Source: Photobacterium profundum SS9 (GTDB lineage: Bacteria > Pseudomonadota > Gammaproteobacteria > Enterobacterales > Vibrionaceae). From it: 64,000 bases of DNA. The DNA lies in NCBI RefSeq assembly GCF_000196255.1, contig NC_006370.1, positions 2,431,411 to 2,495,410 on the forward strand. Reading direction: 5' to 3'. This document shows, in pieces, positions 9,691-18,988 of this stretch (within the stretch, counting starts at the first letter, position 1; the number at the start of each line of letters is the position of its first letter). A program made the position numbers and the translations under genes. Below the pieces are notes generated by a model. The model was not told the DNA's origin, did not search any database, and saw only the letters and a list, made by a program, of their open reading frames with translations.

Positions 9691-9750
9691 CGTTACATAA
9701 CGTTATCGTCATTGATATTAAGTTGATGTGTAAACGCAAATTTATATAAA

Positions 9751-9779
9751 AAAAGCCGCTAAATAATAGCGGCTTTTTT
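9751..9779 (+). terminator. Rho-independent terminator of punC
   Basis: Stem AAGCCGCT / AGCGGCTT with a 7-nt loop followed by TTTTTT, beginning about 60 bp after the punC stop. The upstream A-run gives it activity on the other strand too. Confidence 0.9.
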
Positions 9780-9876
9780 CTCACCCAAATTAGAGGTGAG
9801 CTGTTTCTTCCTGAAACGATTAATTTTCTACATTCTATTTTTATTATTTACCAGGCTTTACGCCATGGCATTAGCA

Positions 9877-10680
9877 CTAACGCTCTAAGTGCACCAGTCC
9901 CCATTTTTTGGCAATACGTTCGAAAAAACCCTGCGTCTTTTTTAACTCAACCCAGTGGTTGATATAATTTATCCATACTTGGTCATCGCGTGGTAACAAC
10001 ATCGCGATGGGTGTTGGTCTACGCATTCCTTTTACATCTGCAATTTTGAGTTGAGAGAACTTACGCGTTATTGTTGCCGCTTCTACATTAGACGTCACAA
10101 TAACCGTTGCTCTGTTCGCTAAGAGCTCCTGATAGTCTCGAACCTCTGAATCAATCATATTATGTTTTGCTTTAGGAAAGAATTCTTTAACCATACTTTC
10201 TTGTACTGTGCCAAGTGAAGAAGCAACAGTTACTGAAACATTATTGAAATCATTCCATTTATTAAAACGCGTCATGTTCTTTTTTTGAATAACAGGAACA
10301 AATGCCAAATAAAAATAGGGCTGACTATAACCTGCCACTCTAGCTCGATGCATATTCAGCGAGGCACTGCCCGTCATATCATATTTATCTGTCACTACAC
10401 CATTAACGAGATTTTTCCATTCAGCAGCAACATACTCAACCGTTACACCAAGATCTTTAGCAAGCTCGGTTGTAATATCTATATCGTATCCTTTATAAAA
10501 ATTTGTTGCGGGATCTCGGATAGTCATCGGGTTCCAATCCCCCGTTGTCCCAACTTTTAATACACCACGATCGATGATTTGTTGCAGGCGACTTGAAGCA
10601 GCATCAACTTGTTGTGAAAGCATTAATGCTGGAATAGCGACCAGCAATGCACATACTTTACTGATGGACCAAGTCTTCAT
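9877..10680 (-). CDS. Periplasmic solute-binding protein, PheC (cyclohexadienyl dehydratase)-like
   Basis: A 267-residue type-3 solute-binding fold with a signal peptide (cleavage likely after VDA at about residue 27). The start SRLQQIIDRGVLKVGTTGDWNP and later blocks resemble periplasmic cyclohexadienyl dehydratases and amino-acid binding proteins. I chose the ATG at 10680, preceded by a strong GAGGTGAT ribosome site, instead of a longer frame from 10719. No transporter genes are adjacent, which fits a stand-alone periplasmic enzyme or orphan receptor. Whether it has dehydratase activity cannot be read from the sequence. Confidence 0.75.
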   Translation of the reverse strand: MKTWSISKVCALLVAIPALMLSQQVDAASSRLQQIIDRGVLKVGTTGDWNPMTIRDPATNFYKGYDIDITTELAKDLGVTVEYVAAEWKNLVNGVVTDKYDMTGSASLNMHRARVAGYSQPYFYLAFVPVIQKKNMTRFNKWNDFNNVSVTVASSLGTVQESMVKEFFPKAKHNMIDSEVRDYQELLANRATVIVTSNVEAATITRKFSQLKIADVKGMRRPTPIAMLLPRDDQVWINYINHWVELKKTQGFFERIAKKWGLVHLER

Positions 10681-11062
10681 GATCACCTCGTAATTTATAT
10701 TGATGATGTTGAAACACACAAAATAAACATAGCAGTAAAATGTGATCTGAAAGGCAAAAAAATGCTCAATAGTATGCTAGGCAGCTCTATTTTTCATTTA
10801 TCTTAAAAGTAAGAATTTTTAGGCATTATTCTCAAAAATGACTCAAAATAATGCTCACTATGATTAGATAAGCTGACAGCTAATTAACCACCGTTATGAA
10901 TATTATTGGTAACTGTGTAGCGCTGTTGATTAATTAACTAATCATCAAACTATTCATAATTCATGACTTACAATTACAAAAAATAAAACAAAATCCCACA
11001 TTTTCTTCGTTATCGAAATAAGAAAATGCAGGAAATATAAACAAAACTGCCGTGTTCGCTAA
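10681..11062. other. AT-rich intergenic region
   Basis: Probably holds the promoter of the PheC-like gene. The only clear structure is an inverted repeat, CATTTTCTT at 10999-11007 and AAGAAAATG at 11020-11028, which on the minus strand is followed by a T-rich stretch and may terminate the lipoprotein transcript. No gene was found. Confidence 0.4.
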
Positions 11063-11461
11063 TTAATCATCACGCTTATCTAGAACGGTATACCCTTTTT
11101 TCTCTAAACAATTACGAACAACGTAATCAGCATCATTCAAATCTTTACTTCGACCAGCAAGACCACCACTTACGGCACCAGTTGCACCACCAATGGCTGC
11201 ACCTTTAACAATACCTTCACCCGTAGCAGCTCCTGCTACCGCGCCTAAGCCAACACCTAGCAGAGCACCATTACGACGGGCTGCAACTTTACTACCTGTC
11301 GCTTCATCGGCAAAACCAAGGCACTCTTGATATGCCGTATCATAATTTTCATCTTTATCCATCACAACAGGCTTCGTGTTATACGACAAGGCACCATAAC
11401 CAGAGCACCCCATAAAACCGAGAGAAATAACTATTATTGCTGCAATCGTTAGCTTTTTCAT
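11063..11461 (-). CDS. Glycine-zipper outer-membrane lipoprotein
   Basis: A 132-residue protein with a lipoprotein signal (lipobox LGFMGC, lipidated Cys about residue 19). Residues about 64-104 are a glycine/alanine-rich zipper with repeated GxxxG spacing (GVGLGAVAGAATGEG, GAAIGGATGAVSGG), typical of SlyB/OmpA-like membrane-embedded glycine-zipper proteins. The C-terminus is charged with one cysteine pair candidate. An IS4 element sits 20 bp upstream of the ATG, leaving the AAGGG ribosome site intact but separating the gene from its native promoter. Function is unknown; a cell-envelope role is likely. Confidence 0.75.
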   Translation of the reverse strand: MKKLTIAAIIVISLGFMGCSGYGALSYNTKPVVMDKDENYDTAYQECLGFADEATGSKVAARRNGALLGVGLGAVAGAATGEGIVKGAAIGGATGAVSGGLAGRSKDLNDADYVVRNCLEKKGYTVLDKRDD

Positions 11462-11481
11462 ACCGTATAACCCTTATGCTG

Positions 11482-12881
11482 CATAGGTATCTACACAAAA
11501 TGGTTACAAATTAACCAATCGGCCAAGAGAAGGGAACTGATCTAAGGATCAACGATCAAGAGAGTTAACTTTCATTTCATTAGTATTGACGATGACTCTT
11601 TTTGAACAACATCAATTACCCTGTATCCTTGAATCAAGATTATCTAAGCGTTATCAGACCCTTATAATGGAACACATGACAGTTAATTCTAGCAATGCAC
11701 CAGGTGTAAAATCTCTTCGCCACCACACACAATCATGGGCATCGACACAAGCAACATGGCGTTTTTATCATAATGAGGATGTGACTTTTCCTATGCTAAG
11801 TGGCCCGATGCTGGGTCTTGCTCGTTCTGGTGTGAAAGAAAGTCAAAGTCGATATGTATTAATGGCTCATGATTGGTGCCATATCAATTTCGCTAAACAT
11901 CATAGTAAGTTAGATAAAACTAAGATGTCACACGCTCTCGATGTTGGCTACGAACTGCAAGCGTCTTTATTGGTAGACGCAAATACCGGCGCACCCATTG
12001 CTCCAGCAGGCCTTAACTTACTGACAAGCAACGGTATTTATCAATGCCGAAGCCAAGAGTTACAACCCAAGCAAAGTCACCTAGATTCACTCTTTGACAG
12101 CATTCATTGGCAAGAACAATTACATTTAGACAAGCCCCTGGTGCATGTTGTTGATAGAGAAGCAGATTCAGCGAAAGACTTAAGACGTTTAGGCTCAGTT
12201 CACTGGCTAACTCGAACTAAAAAAGGCTCAACGTTCCGTCACGAAGGTCAGTTTAAAACGGCTGAAATCATCAGTCGAACAATCTCCCCAGACTTGAAAG
12301 GTGTTATTTCTCTTCGAGGTAAAGAGGGCTATTTGTTTGTTGGTGAAACGACTGTTGAGTTACACCGGAAATCAGAAAAGCTCGCGTCAGCGGCGCCCAC
12401 CTGTCGCTTTGTTATGAGCCTGGTCACGGATGATGAAGGTAAAGAGCTAGCAAGATGGTATCTGCTGTCTAACGTGTTGGATGTTGATGCAACAGAGATT
12501 GCAACGTGGTATTGCCATCGCTGGAATATTGAATCTTGGTTTAAGTTATTGAAGTCAGATGGTCATCAGTTAGAAAAATGGCAGCAAACTACTGCGGAGT
12601 CAATATTAAAGCGTCTGATCACAGCCAGTGTTGCAACGACGTTGATATTTAAGCTTTATTCGGACAGCTCGGATGAAGCTAATGAATTTAAAGGTTTTTT
12701 GGTTAAGCTGAGTGGTCGTTTAACTAAGCGAACAAAGCCTGTCACTCAGCCATCACTGCTTGCGGGACTATGGGTTTTCCTACAAATGTGTGAAGTACTA
12801 GATACCTACACCATGGATGAGATAAACGCGATGAGGCAAATAGCCAGTTCGTTTTTTGCTCAATCTGTGTAGATACCTATG
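11482..12881 (+). mobile_element. IS4-family insertion sequence, 1400 bp, complete
   Basis: Perfect 16-bp terminal inverted repeats (CATAGGTATCTACACA at 11482-11497, its complement at 12866-12881) flank one transposase gene. The element is bracketed by the 9-bp direct repeat CTTATGCTG at 11473-11481 and 12882-12890, the duplication length usual for Tn5/Tn10-type IS4 members. The transposase stop codon lies within the right repeat. Intact ends, intact gene and perfect target duplication suggest a recent insertion. Confidence 0.93.
11586..12872 (+). CDS. IS4-family DDE transposase
   Basis: A 428-residue transposase. The catalytic triad can be placed at D96 (MAHDWCH), D190 (VVDREADS) and E316 within the family's Y-(2)-R-(3)-E-(6)-K signature (Y309, R312, E316, K323). 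Length and organisation match Tn5-like IS4 transposases. It catalyses cut-and-paste transposition of the surrounding 1400-bp element. No frameshift or stop is seen, so it is probably functional. Confidence 0.92.
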   Translation: MTMTLFEQHQLPCILESRLSKRYQTLIMEHMTVNSSNAPGVKSLRHHTQSWASTQATWRFYHNEDVTFPMLSGPMLGLARSGVKESQSRYVLMAHDWCHINFAKHHSKLDKTKMSHALDVGYELQASLLVDANTGAPIAPAGLNLLTSNGIYQCRSQELQPKQSHLDSLFDSIHWQEQLHLDKPLVHVVDREADSAKDLRRLGSVHWLTRTKKGSTFRHEGQFKTAEIISRTISPDLKGVISLRGKEGYLFVGETTVELHRKSEKLASAAPTCRFVMSLVTDDEGKELARWYLLSNVLDVDATEIATWYCHRWNIESWFKLLKSDGHQLEKWQQTTAESILKRLITASVATTLIFKLYSDSSDEANEFKGFLVKLSGRLTKRTKPVTQPSLLAGLWVFLQMCEVLDTYTMDEINAMRQIASSFFAQSV

Positions 12882-12890
12882 CTTATGCTG

Positions 12891-13062
12891 AGCAGATGAA
12901 ATAATTAGAGAGTCTCCGTGTCTCGTGGCCAATATTCGTTGAAAACATTGACGTCCTTGGTATGCGGGTAATTTAATCAACTGGAGCATTTCTGGCTAAT
13001 CATCAGTTCTTAAATGATTGATAAGCATTACTTATGACTTGACGCATTTATAGGGCATAACG
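12891..13062. other. Displaced upstream region of the lipoprotein gene
   Basis: Before the IS4 insertion this sequence was directly upstream of the minus-strand lipoprotein gene, so its original promoter should be here. No clear gene or strong promoter was recognised. Confidence 0.35.
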
Positions 13063-13110
13063 CAAAAAAGCCCATTATCTCTTTTACTGACTGTAAGAGA
13101 TGATGAGCCT
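13063..13110 (-). terminator. Terminator downstream of the tetR-type gene
   Basis: Read on the minus strand, an imperfect stem (arms near 13070-13086 and 13095-13110) is followed by TTTTTT. It lies about 45 bp beyond the stop of the TetR gene. Confidence 0.6.
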
Positions 13111-13154
13111 TAACGTTTGCTACACAGCTAACACGAAGGAGGAAATTGAAAAAT

Positions 13155-13775
13155 CTATGGTTTGACTTTATAACCCGCTAAAAACAGATCTACACAGCTA
13201 TTTAAATAGGTTCTGCGTTCTTCTTCTGTTTCTCCATTGACCTCACCTAAGTAAGACCAATAAACGATTCTGCCATGCCACATTAGTAATAGCTGCATCG
13301 CAGCTTCATGAACCGGTATAGGCACATTCAGTACACCTTTATCGACAAAATATTGAATATAATCAGCCAACATATCGGCTGTCGCTTTAGGTCCAGCGCT
13401 AAGATATACCTTCGCGAGTTGTGGGTGGCTATCTCGTTGGCTAATAGCCGTTTTGTACGTATGCTGGGCTTCTTTCGTTAACAACATGCTTTGAAAAGAA
13501 AAAGCAAAATCACACAAGACTTCACGAATCGGTCTTGGGTCATCGACCAACCTTCCATCTAACTGATTTTCTGAACATTTTGCTTTTATGCACGTCTCAA
13601 AAAGTTCATCTTTCGTTTTAAAGTGTGAATACACTGTTTGTTTCGATACTTGCGCTTTTACTGCTATCGCATCCATGCTGATCGCATAGCCTTGCTCACA
13701 GAACAGTTCTCCTGCTGCTTGTAAAATTTGCTGTCGTTTTTGCTCACTTCTTGGACTCAACACTACGGTCACCAT
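13155..13775 (-). CDS. TetR-family repressor of the adjacent RND efflux operon
   Basis: A 206-residue TetR/AcrR protein. The N-terminal HTH (KRQQILQAAGELFCEQGY, then MDAIAVKAQVSKQTVYSHF) is canonical. The C-terminal ligand domain has the AefR-like form found with efflux pumps. It is divergent from a membrane fusion protein/RND pump operon, and two near-identical palindromes lie in the 189-bp intergenic region, one near each start, so autoregulation and repression of the pump are inferred. The inducing ligand is unknown. Confidence 0.87.
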   Translation of the reverse strand: MVTVVLSPRSEQKRQQILQAAGELFCEQGYAISMDAIAVKAQVSKQTVYSHFKTKDELFETCIKAKCSENQLDGRLVDDPRPIREVLCDFAFSFQSMLLTKEAQHTYKTAISQRDSHPQLAKVYLSAGPKATADMLADYIQYFVDKGVLNVPIPVHEAAMQLLLMWHGRIVYWSYLGEVNGETEEERRTYLNSCVDLFLAGYKVKP

Positions 13776-13811
13776 TAATAAAACAACTTATTATCACTTT
13801 TAGTACAATCA

Positions 13812-13828
13812 AACTGGACAGTCCAGTT
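13812..13828. promoter_or_regulatory. Candidate TetR operator, tetR-proximal
   Basis: A perfect 17-bp palindrome AACTGGACAGTCCAGTT (8-bp arms, one central base) 36 bp upstream of the TetR start. It resembles the site at 13919-13933. Confidence 0.65.
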
Positions 13829-13918
13829 CCGGTCGTATATTTTTTACTCATGTGGACTGAGAAGTCTAGTTTGATTCAAATGCTCTGTGATCGAAACCTG
13901 AATCAAATATGTATATAG

Positions 13919-13933
13919 ACTAGACCGTCTAGT
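13919..13933. promoter_or_regulatory. Candidate TetR operator, pump-proximal
   Basis: A perfect 15-bp palindrome ACTAGACCGTCTAGT (7-bp arms), 31 bp upstream of the membrane fusion protein start. It shares the pattern ACTRGACNGTCYAGT with the first site. A weaker half-site GTCTAGTTT lies between them at about 13864. Confidence 0.65.
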
Positions 13934-13964
13934 TTTAGAGTAATCCCAATTAGGAAAAATTACC

Positions 13965-15206
13965 ATGCCACGGATATCATCGCGATATACATTACACGTA
14001 CTGATACTTGCTGCATTTCTGGGTGGCTGTAACAGTTCGAACTCTGAGCCAACAGCACAAGCAGAGCAACTACATATCGTCAGTGTCAATGCAATGACCT
14101 TAGTGCCATCAAATCATTATATGGTTACTCGTGAATACGTGGGCATTGTTCAGGCAGGTCAGCAATCCAATTTAGGTTTTGAACTCGGTGGGAAAATAGC
14201 GCAGATTTTTGTTGATGTCGGCGACAAAATTCAAGAAGGTGATCCACTCATAGTATTAGATACTCAGCTGTTAAAAACCTCTGCAGATCAGTTAACTGCA
14301 CAGCAAGCGCAGATTACCGCCCAACTAGAATTAGTTAATGCAAACCTAAAACGCCAAAATACATTAAAGAAAAAAGGCTTCAGTGCTGAATCTGAAATCG
14401 ATAACTTGAACAGCCAACGTAATGCTTTGCGGGCAAATTATCGTCAAGTGGGGGCTACCTTGGCGGCGAATCGATTACAACAAGAGAAATCAACGATTTA
14501 CGCTCCTTATAGCGGCACCATTGGTGCACGTTACATCTCTAAAGGTGATGTTGTGAATACGGGTTCACCTACCCTAACGCTGCTTTCAAGTAATCGTAAA
14601 GAGGCACATGTTGGTATTCCCGCCAAGCAACTTGCACGTATTAACCAACTATCTCAACCCTCGTTTATAAATACTAAAAACCGCGATAATACAAAGACGA
14701 ATAGCGATGGTAAGAAGCAATGGATTCTACGTATTGGTGATAAGAGTTACACAACAACACTATTAAACTCTGGTGCCAGTGTAAATCTGAATTCTCGCTC
14801 TATTACCCTGCGTTTCGAACTGCCTGATTCAATTACTGCTATCGATGGTGAATTAGCGTATTTACAATTAGACGACAAACACGCTGATAATGGGTACTGG
14901 GTGCCGCTTTCAGCGATGACCGATGGGCTTAGGGGCGTATGGAATGTGTATGTTCTCAGTGAAAAGTCAGCAGATGAAAACAATGCATTAGAAGGTTCGA
15001 AAAAAACGCTTCGCGTTGAGCGCCGTTCAGTACAAGTTTTATATGCAAATGGCAAACAAGCGTATATCAGCGGCGCGGTTAATGCTGGCGAAAAATTAGT
15101 GTCTAATGGACTACACCGTTTAGTACCGGGGCAAACTGTCGTTATATCTGAAAAGAGCTGGCTGCCAAAAAAGCTGCCACTCCCACTGATTGATAGCGAG
15201 GTTTAA
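13965..15206 (+). CDS. RND efflux periplasmic adaptor (membrane fusion) lipoprotein
   Basis: A 413-residue HlyD/AcrA-type adaptor with a lipoprotein signal (LAAFLGGC, Cys about residue 19). The lipoyl/biotinyl-like halves flank a helical hairpin (about residues 100-160, DQLTAQQAQITAQLELVNANLKRQ-like), followed by a beta-barrel domain. It links the inner-membrane pump to an outer-membrane channel. It begins 31 bp after a palindromic operator and ends 2 bp before the pump gene. Because the pump is interrupted, the adaptor may currently lack its partner. No outer-membrane TolC-like gene is nearby. Confidence 0.88.
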   Translation: MPRISSRYTLHVLILAAFLGGCNSSNSEPTAQAEQLHIVSVNAMTLVPSNHYMVTREYVGIVQAGQQSNLGFELGGKIAQIFVDVGDKIQEGDPLIVLDTQLLKTSADQLTAQQAQITAQLELVNANLKRQNTLKKKGFSAESEIDNLNSQRNALRANYRQVGATLAANRLQQEKSTIYAPYSGTIGARYISKGDVVNTGSPTLTLLSSNRKEAHVGIPAKQLARINQLSQPSFINTKNRDNTKTNSDGKKQWILRIGDKSYTTTLLNSGASVNLNSRSITLRFELPDSITAIDGELAYLQLDDKHADNGYWVPLSAMTDGLRGVWNVYVLSEKSADENNALEGSKKTLRVERRSVQVLYANGKQAYISGAVNAGEKLVSNGLHRLVPGQTVVISEKSWLPKKLPLPLIDSEV

Positions 15207-15208
15207 GA

Positions 15209-15430
15209 ATGAAACATATTCTTGGTAATACTCGGCTGCTCATTCTCGCTGTTGCATTACTGATTGTGAGTGGTCTTTCAGCATTAAGTGCACTACCTCG
15301 TGCTGAAGATCCTATCATCAAAAATAGAATTGGCAGTGTTGTTACACATTATCCCGGCGCAACAGCTGAGCGTGTGGAAGCATTGGTGACAGAGAAAATT
15401 GAAACCAGCTTACGCCAACTTAATGAACTA
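15209..15430 (+). pseudogene. RND efflux pump, 5' fragment (split by IS200-type element)
   Basis: The first 74 codons of an AcrB/MexB-type inner-membrane pump: transmembrane helix 1 (LLILAVALLIVSGLSALSAL) and the start of the porter domain (VTHYPGATAERVEALVTEKIE). Translation then runs into the inserted element and stops at 15451. The rest of the gene resumes in the same frame at 16027. Together the two parts would give about 1028 residues, a normal size for the family. Confidence 0.88.
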
Positions 15431-16026
15431 AACAACCACCTACTAAAGTAGGTGGGTTAGTATTAAGGACTGAAAGTCCGGATACGGGTCAAAGACCCGT
15501 TTTCGTTAGCCTTCTGTCCTGAAGTTATCTTCAGCCTTGGGCTCAAAGTGATGATCAAGGTATTCCTTTATCATTTCTTCCGTTAGGTCACCAGATGTCA
15601 CACAAAAGTAGCCTCTAGCCCAAAAATGACGTCCCCAGTATTTCTTCTTTAAATCAGGATAACTCTCGAACAACTTAGCCGATGTACGGCCTTTAATCCT
15701 TCGCATTATTTCGCTAGGTGCCATATTGGGTGGTGCAGAAACTAACAAGTGAACATGATCTTTACTGATTACCCCCTTCAAAATATCAATCTCAAAAGCA
15801 TGACATGTTTGCCTGATTAGCTCTCGAGCTTTCAAGCCAACATCACCAGTCAAAACTTGATAACGATACTTCGTTACAAAAACGAAATGGTACTGAATTT
15901 TGAAGACTGTATGACTTCCATATCTATAATCCATAATCATGCTCCAACATCATCGATGACCGTAAAATATCATAGCTGAAGCTGACCGACTAAAGTCGGT
16001 GGTTTTAACCTTTTAGGTGACGAATA
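15431..16026 (-). mobile_element. IS200/IS605-family element (tnpA only), inserted in the RND pump gene
   Basis: A 596-bp insertion (junctions accurate to a few bases) carrying one Y1 transposase on the minus strand. Subterminal hairpins are present at both ends: CCACCTAC/GTAGGTGG at 15436-15455 and ACCGAC/GTCGGT at 15985-16000, both with a TAAA-type loop. There are no terminal inverted repeats and no target duplication, as expected for this family. An internal hairpin ACGGGTC/GACCCGT (15484-15500) followed by TTTT may block read-through. Confidence 0.88.
15506..15940 (-). CDS. tnpA: IS200-type Y1 HUH transposase TnpA
   Basis: A 144-residue transposase of the IS200/IS605 family. The HUH motif is HVH within KDHVHLLVSAPP, and the candidate catalytic tyrosine is in the C-terminal helix EEMIKEYLDHH. 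It acts on single-stranded DNA through the terminal hairpins and can excise precisely. No accessory tnpB gene is present, so this is the IS200 subgroup. The frame is intact. Confidence 0.93.
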   Translation of the reverse strand: MIMDYRYGSHTVFKIQYHFVFVTKYRYQVLTGDVGLKARELIRQTCHAFEIDILKGVISKDHVHLLVSAPPNMAPSEIMRRIKGRTSAKLFESYPDLKKKYWGRHFWARGYFCVTSGDLTEEMIKEYLDHHFEPKAEDNFRTEG

Positions 16027-18891
16027 AAAACATTATCATCAGTGTCTCGTCCTGGTATATCAGTTATTACAATAGAGCTGAAAGACGAGGTGATGGATTC
16101 TGACCCCGTTTGGTCGCGAGCGCGAGATCAGCTCTCTGACGTTGTACCTGTCCTACCTCAAGGTACTTCAGCCCCTGATTTAGATACCGATCATGCTTAT
16201 GCCTTCACCATTATTACTGCACTCACTTGGCAAGGTAATACTGAACCCGATCTTCTTACTTTACGACGTTATGGTATTGAATTAGGTAATCGCTTACGCA
16301 CGCTTAGCGGCACAGAGTTTGTCGATGAGTACGGTTTACCTGATGAAGAAGTTCTTGTGAGTATGGATCCTATTATCGCGAGTGCATTAGGTCGTTCAGC
16401 AATATCAATTGCTGAAGCAATCAGCGGGGCTGACGCAAAAAACTCAGCAGGAGAATTGGTAAATGGCAGTAACAGATTCGCACTAGAAGTCTCTGATTCT
16501 CTCGATTCCTTAGATCGTATTCGCCGTGTACCTGTCGCAATCGATGATAGTGGGCATGTTACTCGCTTAGAAGATATTGCTGATGTAGAACGCCGCCAAG
16601 CCTCTCCTCCTGCAGAGATGGCAATCGTACAAGGTCAGCCAGCCGTTATTATAGCAACACGTATGCAACCGCATTTACGTGTTGATCTCTGGTCTAACCG
16701 TGTGCATACCTTCTTAGATGCTTTCCAGCAAGAGCTACCAAGTAACGTTAAAATCAACATCCTGTTTGAACAACAAAGTTACACAGAAACCCGCTTATCA
16801 GATCTGTCTCGAAGTCTATTAATGGGTTTCACGATCATCTTAATTGTTTTGCTGCTAACGTTAGGTGTTCGTTCAGCCATTATTGTGGCTCTTTCATTAC
16901 CACTAACGAGCTTACTCACCTTAGCAATGATGAATTTTACAGGGCTGCCCATCAATCAAATGTCGGTAACAGGCTTGATTGTTGCCCTTGGTATTATGGT
17001 CGATAATGCAATTGTGATGGTCGACACCATTCAGCATTACCGTCAACAAGGCATCGATAAAATCAATGCAGCGATGAATGCACTGAATCATTTATGGGTA
17101 CCACTGCTAGGCTCAACCTTAACCACTGTTTTAGCTTTCACCCCTATTATTTTAATGCCAGGACCAGCAGGCGAGTTTGTTGGCGCCATTGCGATTACCG
17201 TATCGTTCTCGTTAGTGGGTTCTTATCTTGTCTCTCACACCATTGTGGCGGGATTTGCATCACGTTGGTTACCATCTGGAGAAAATAGCCATCATTGGTA
17301 TCACAGCGGTGTCACTCTACCTAGGTTAAGTAATGGATTTGAAAAAAGTGTCCGTATTGCAATTAAACACCCGCTAATCACTGCATTGTTAGTGTGTATC
17401 TTACCGCTTACTGGCTTTTGGAGTGCCTCACAATTAACGGAGCAATTCTTTCCACCGTCAGACCGTGATATGTTTGAAATTAAGTTATATCTTCCCCCGC
17501 AAGCGAGCATTTTTGCCACAGCAGAAGCAACAAAATCGGTTGATCATATTCTGGCGCAATATAACGACATCGAAAATGCTAATTGGCTTGTTGGTGGCAA
17601 CTTTCCTTCGTTCTATTACAACATGGCTGCACGTGAAAAAGGCGCGCCCTATTTTGCGCAGGCCATGGTAAAAGCAAAAGATTTTTCAGCCGCCAATGCC
17701 ATGATTCCTGACTTACAAGCCAAATTAGATATAGAACTACCTCAAGCACAAATCTTAGTCAGAAAACTAGAGCAAGGCCCTCCGTTTAATGCGCCACTCG
17801 AGGTGCGCTTATACGGTGCTAATCTCGACACATTAAAATCAATCGGTGAAGATATTCGCTTGATTATGACAGAAACGCCCTATGTCACTCACACCCGTGA
17901 AACCCTGCAGCCCGGCACACCCAAAGTTTGGGTAAACGTTAATGAAGAAGCGAGCCAATTAAGTGGCTTAACATTGAGTAAATTCGCTAATTTACTGCAA
18001 GCCTCTTTAACAGGTAAAGTCAGTGGAAATATTATTGAAGCATCTGAATCAATTCCAATAAGAGTGCGTGTTAAAGATGAAAACCGTGAGAATATGTCTC
18101 ACCTCAGTAACCTTCGTTTACCCGTTATCTCTGAAGATGTGTTTACTGGATTACCCGTTTCAGCGCTTGCTGAACTCTCTTTAACACCCAGTAGAGGCGC
18201 AATACCACGCCGTAACGGTCAGCGGGTGAATGTTATTGAAGGTTACCTTCGTGCAGGGGTACTACCACAAACAGCACTTGATCATTTTCAAGCCAATATC
18301 ACTGAATATCAAAAAACAATTCCAGCAGGTTATCGGATCGAATTTGGTGGTGAATCAGCCGAGCGAAATGAGTCGGTTAGTAACTTGCTTGCTAACTTAT
18401 CAATGGTCATAACACTACTTGTTATGGTGGTTGTGATTTCGTTTAACTCATTCCGATTAAGTCTTATTATCTTTACTGTTGGGTTGCTTGCCGCTGGGCT
18501 AGGCCTGTTATCTGTCTGGACATTCAGCTACCCCTTTGGGTTTACCGTTATTATTGGTTTACTTGGTTTAGTCGGCCTTGCCATTAATGCCGCTATCGTC
18601 ATCTTGGCTGAACTTAAAGCCGATGCAGATGCGATAAACGGTGATAGCGACGCAATTCTTGCAGCTGTAATGAGTTGTACGCGTCATATAACCTCTACAA
18701 CGATCACAACGATAGGTGGGTTCATGCCATTAATCTTAGCGGGAGGTGGCTTCTGGCCGCCGTTTGCGGTCGCTATTGCTGGCGGTACACTGTTAACAAC
18801 GATGATCTCGTTTTACTTTGTACCCGCAGTGTTTAGATTGGCGGTATATAAAAAGCCACTGTATAAAAACCAATCTGTCGCAGTCAGTTAG
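16027..18891 (+). pseudogene. RND efflux pump, 3' fragment (most of the protein)
   Basis: About 954 codons continuing the pump after the insertion, beginning KTLSSVSRPGISVITIELKDEV. It retains the porter and docking domains and transmembrane helices 2-12, including the GLIVALGIMVDNAIVMVD segment in TM4 that carries the proton-relay aspartates of this family. An internal GTG at 16042 could start a 949-residue product, but this would lack TM1 and the first part of the porter domain, and there is no good ribosome site. It is not expected to work unless the IS200 element excises. Substrate class cannot be read from the sequence; multidrug HAE1-type is most likely. Confidence 0.86.
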
Positions 18892-18920
18892 ACATAAATA
18901 ACGTTAGCTGCACACAATCA

Positions 18921-18975
18921 GGAGAATGAGAGATTATACTGCACTATTGCGGTGACAAAACATCTCTTATTCTCC
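18921..18975. terminator. Inverted repeat between convergent RND and J-domain genes
   Basis: 14-bp arms (GGAGAATGAGAGAT at 18921-18934, ATCTCTTATTCTCC at 18962-18975, one G-U pair). It lies 30 bp after the pump stop and before the end of the converging gene. No strong T-run, so it may be a weak bidirectional terminator. Confidence 0.5.
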
Positions 18976-18988
18976 CCTTCAGTGGTCG

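Noticed and set aside
12798..12989. Minus-strand frame spanning the IS4 right end
   Set aside because: It crosses the element boundary and overlaps the transposase; chance frame.
15484..15500. Terminator of the RND operon
   Set aside because: The hairpin with TTTT is inside the IS200-type element and belongs to it, not to the host operon.
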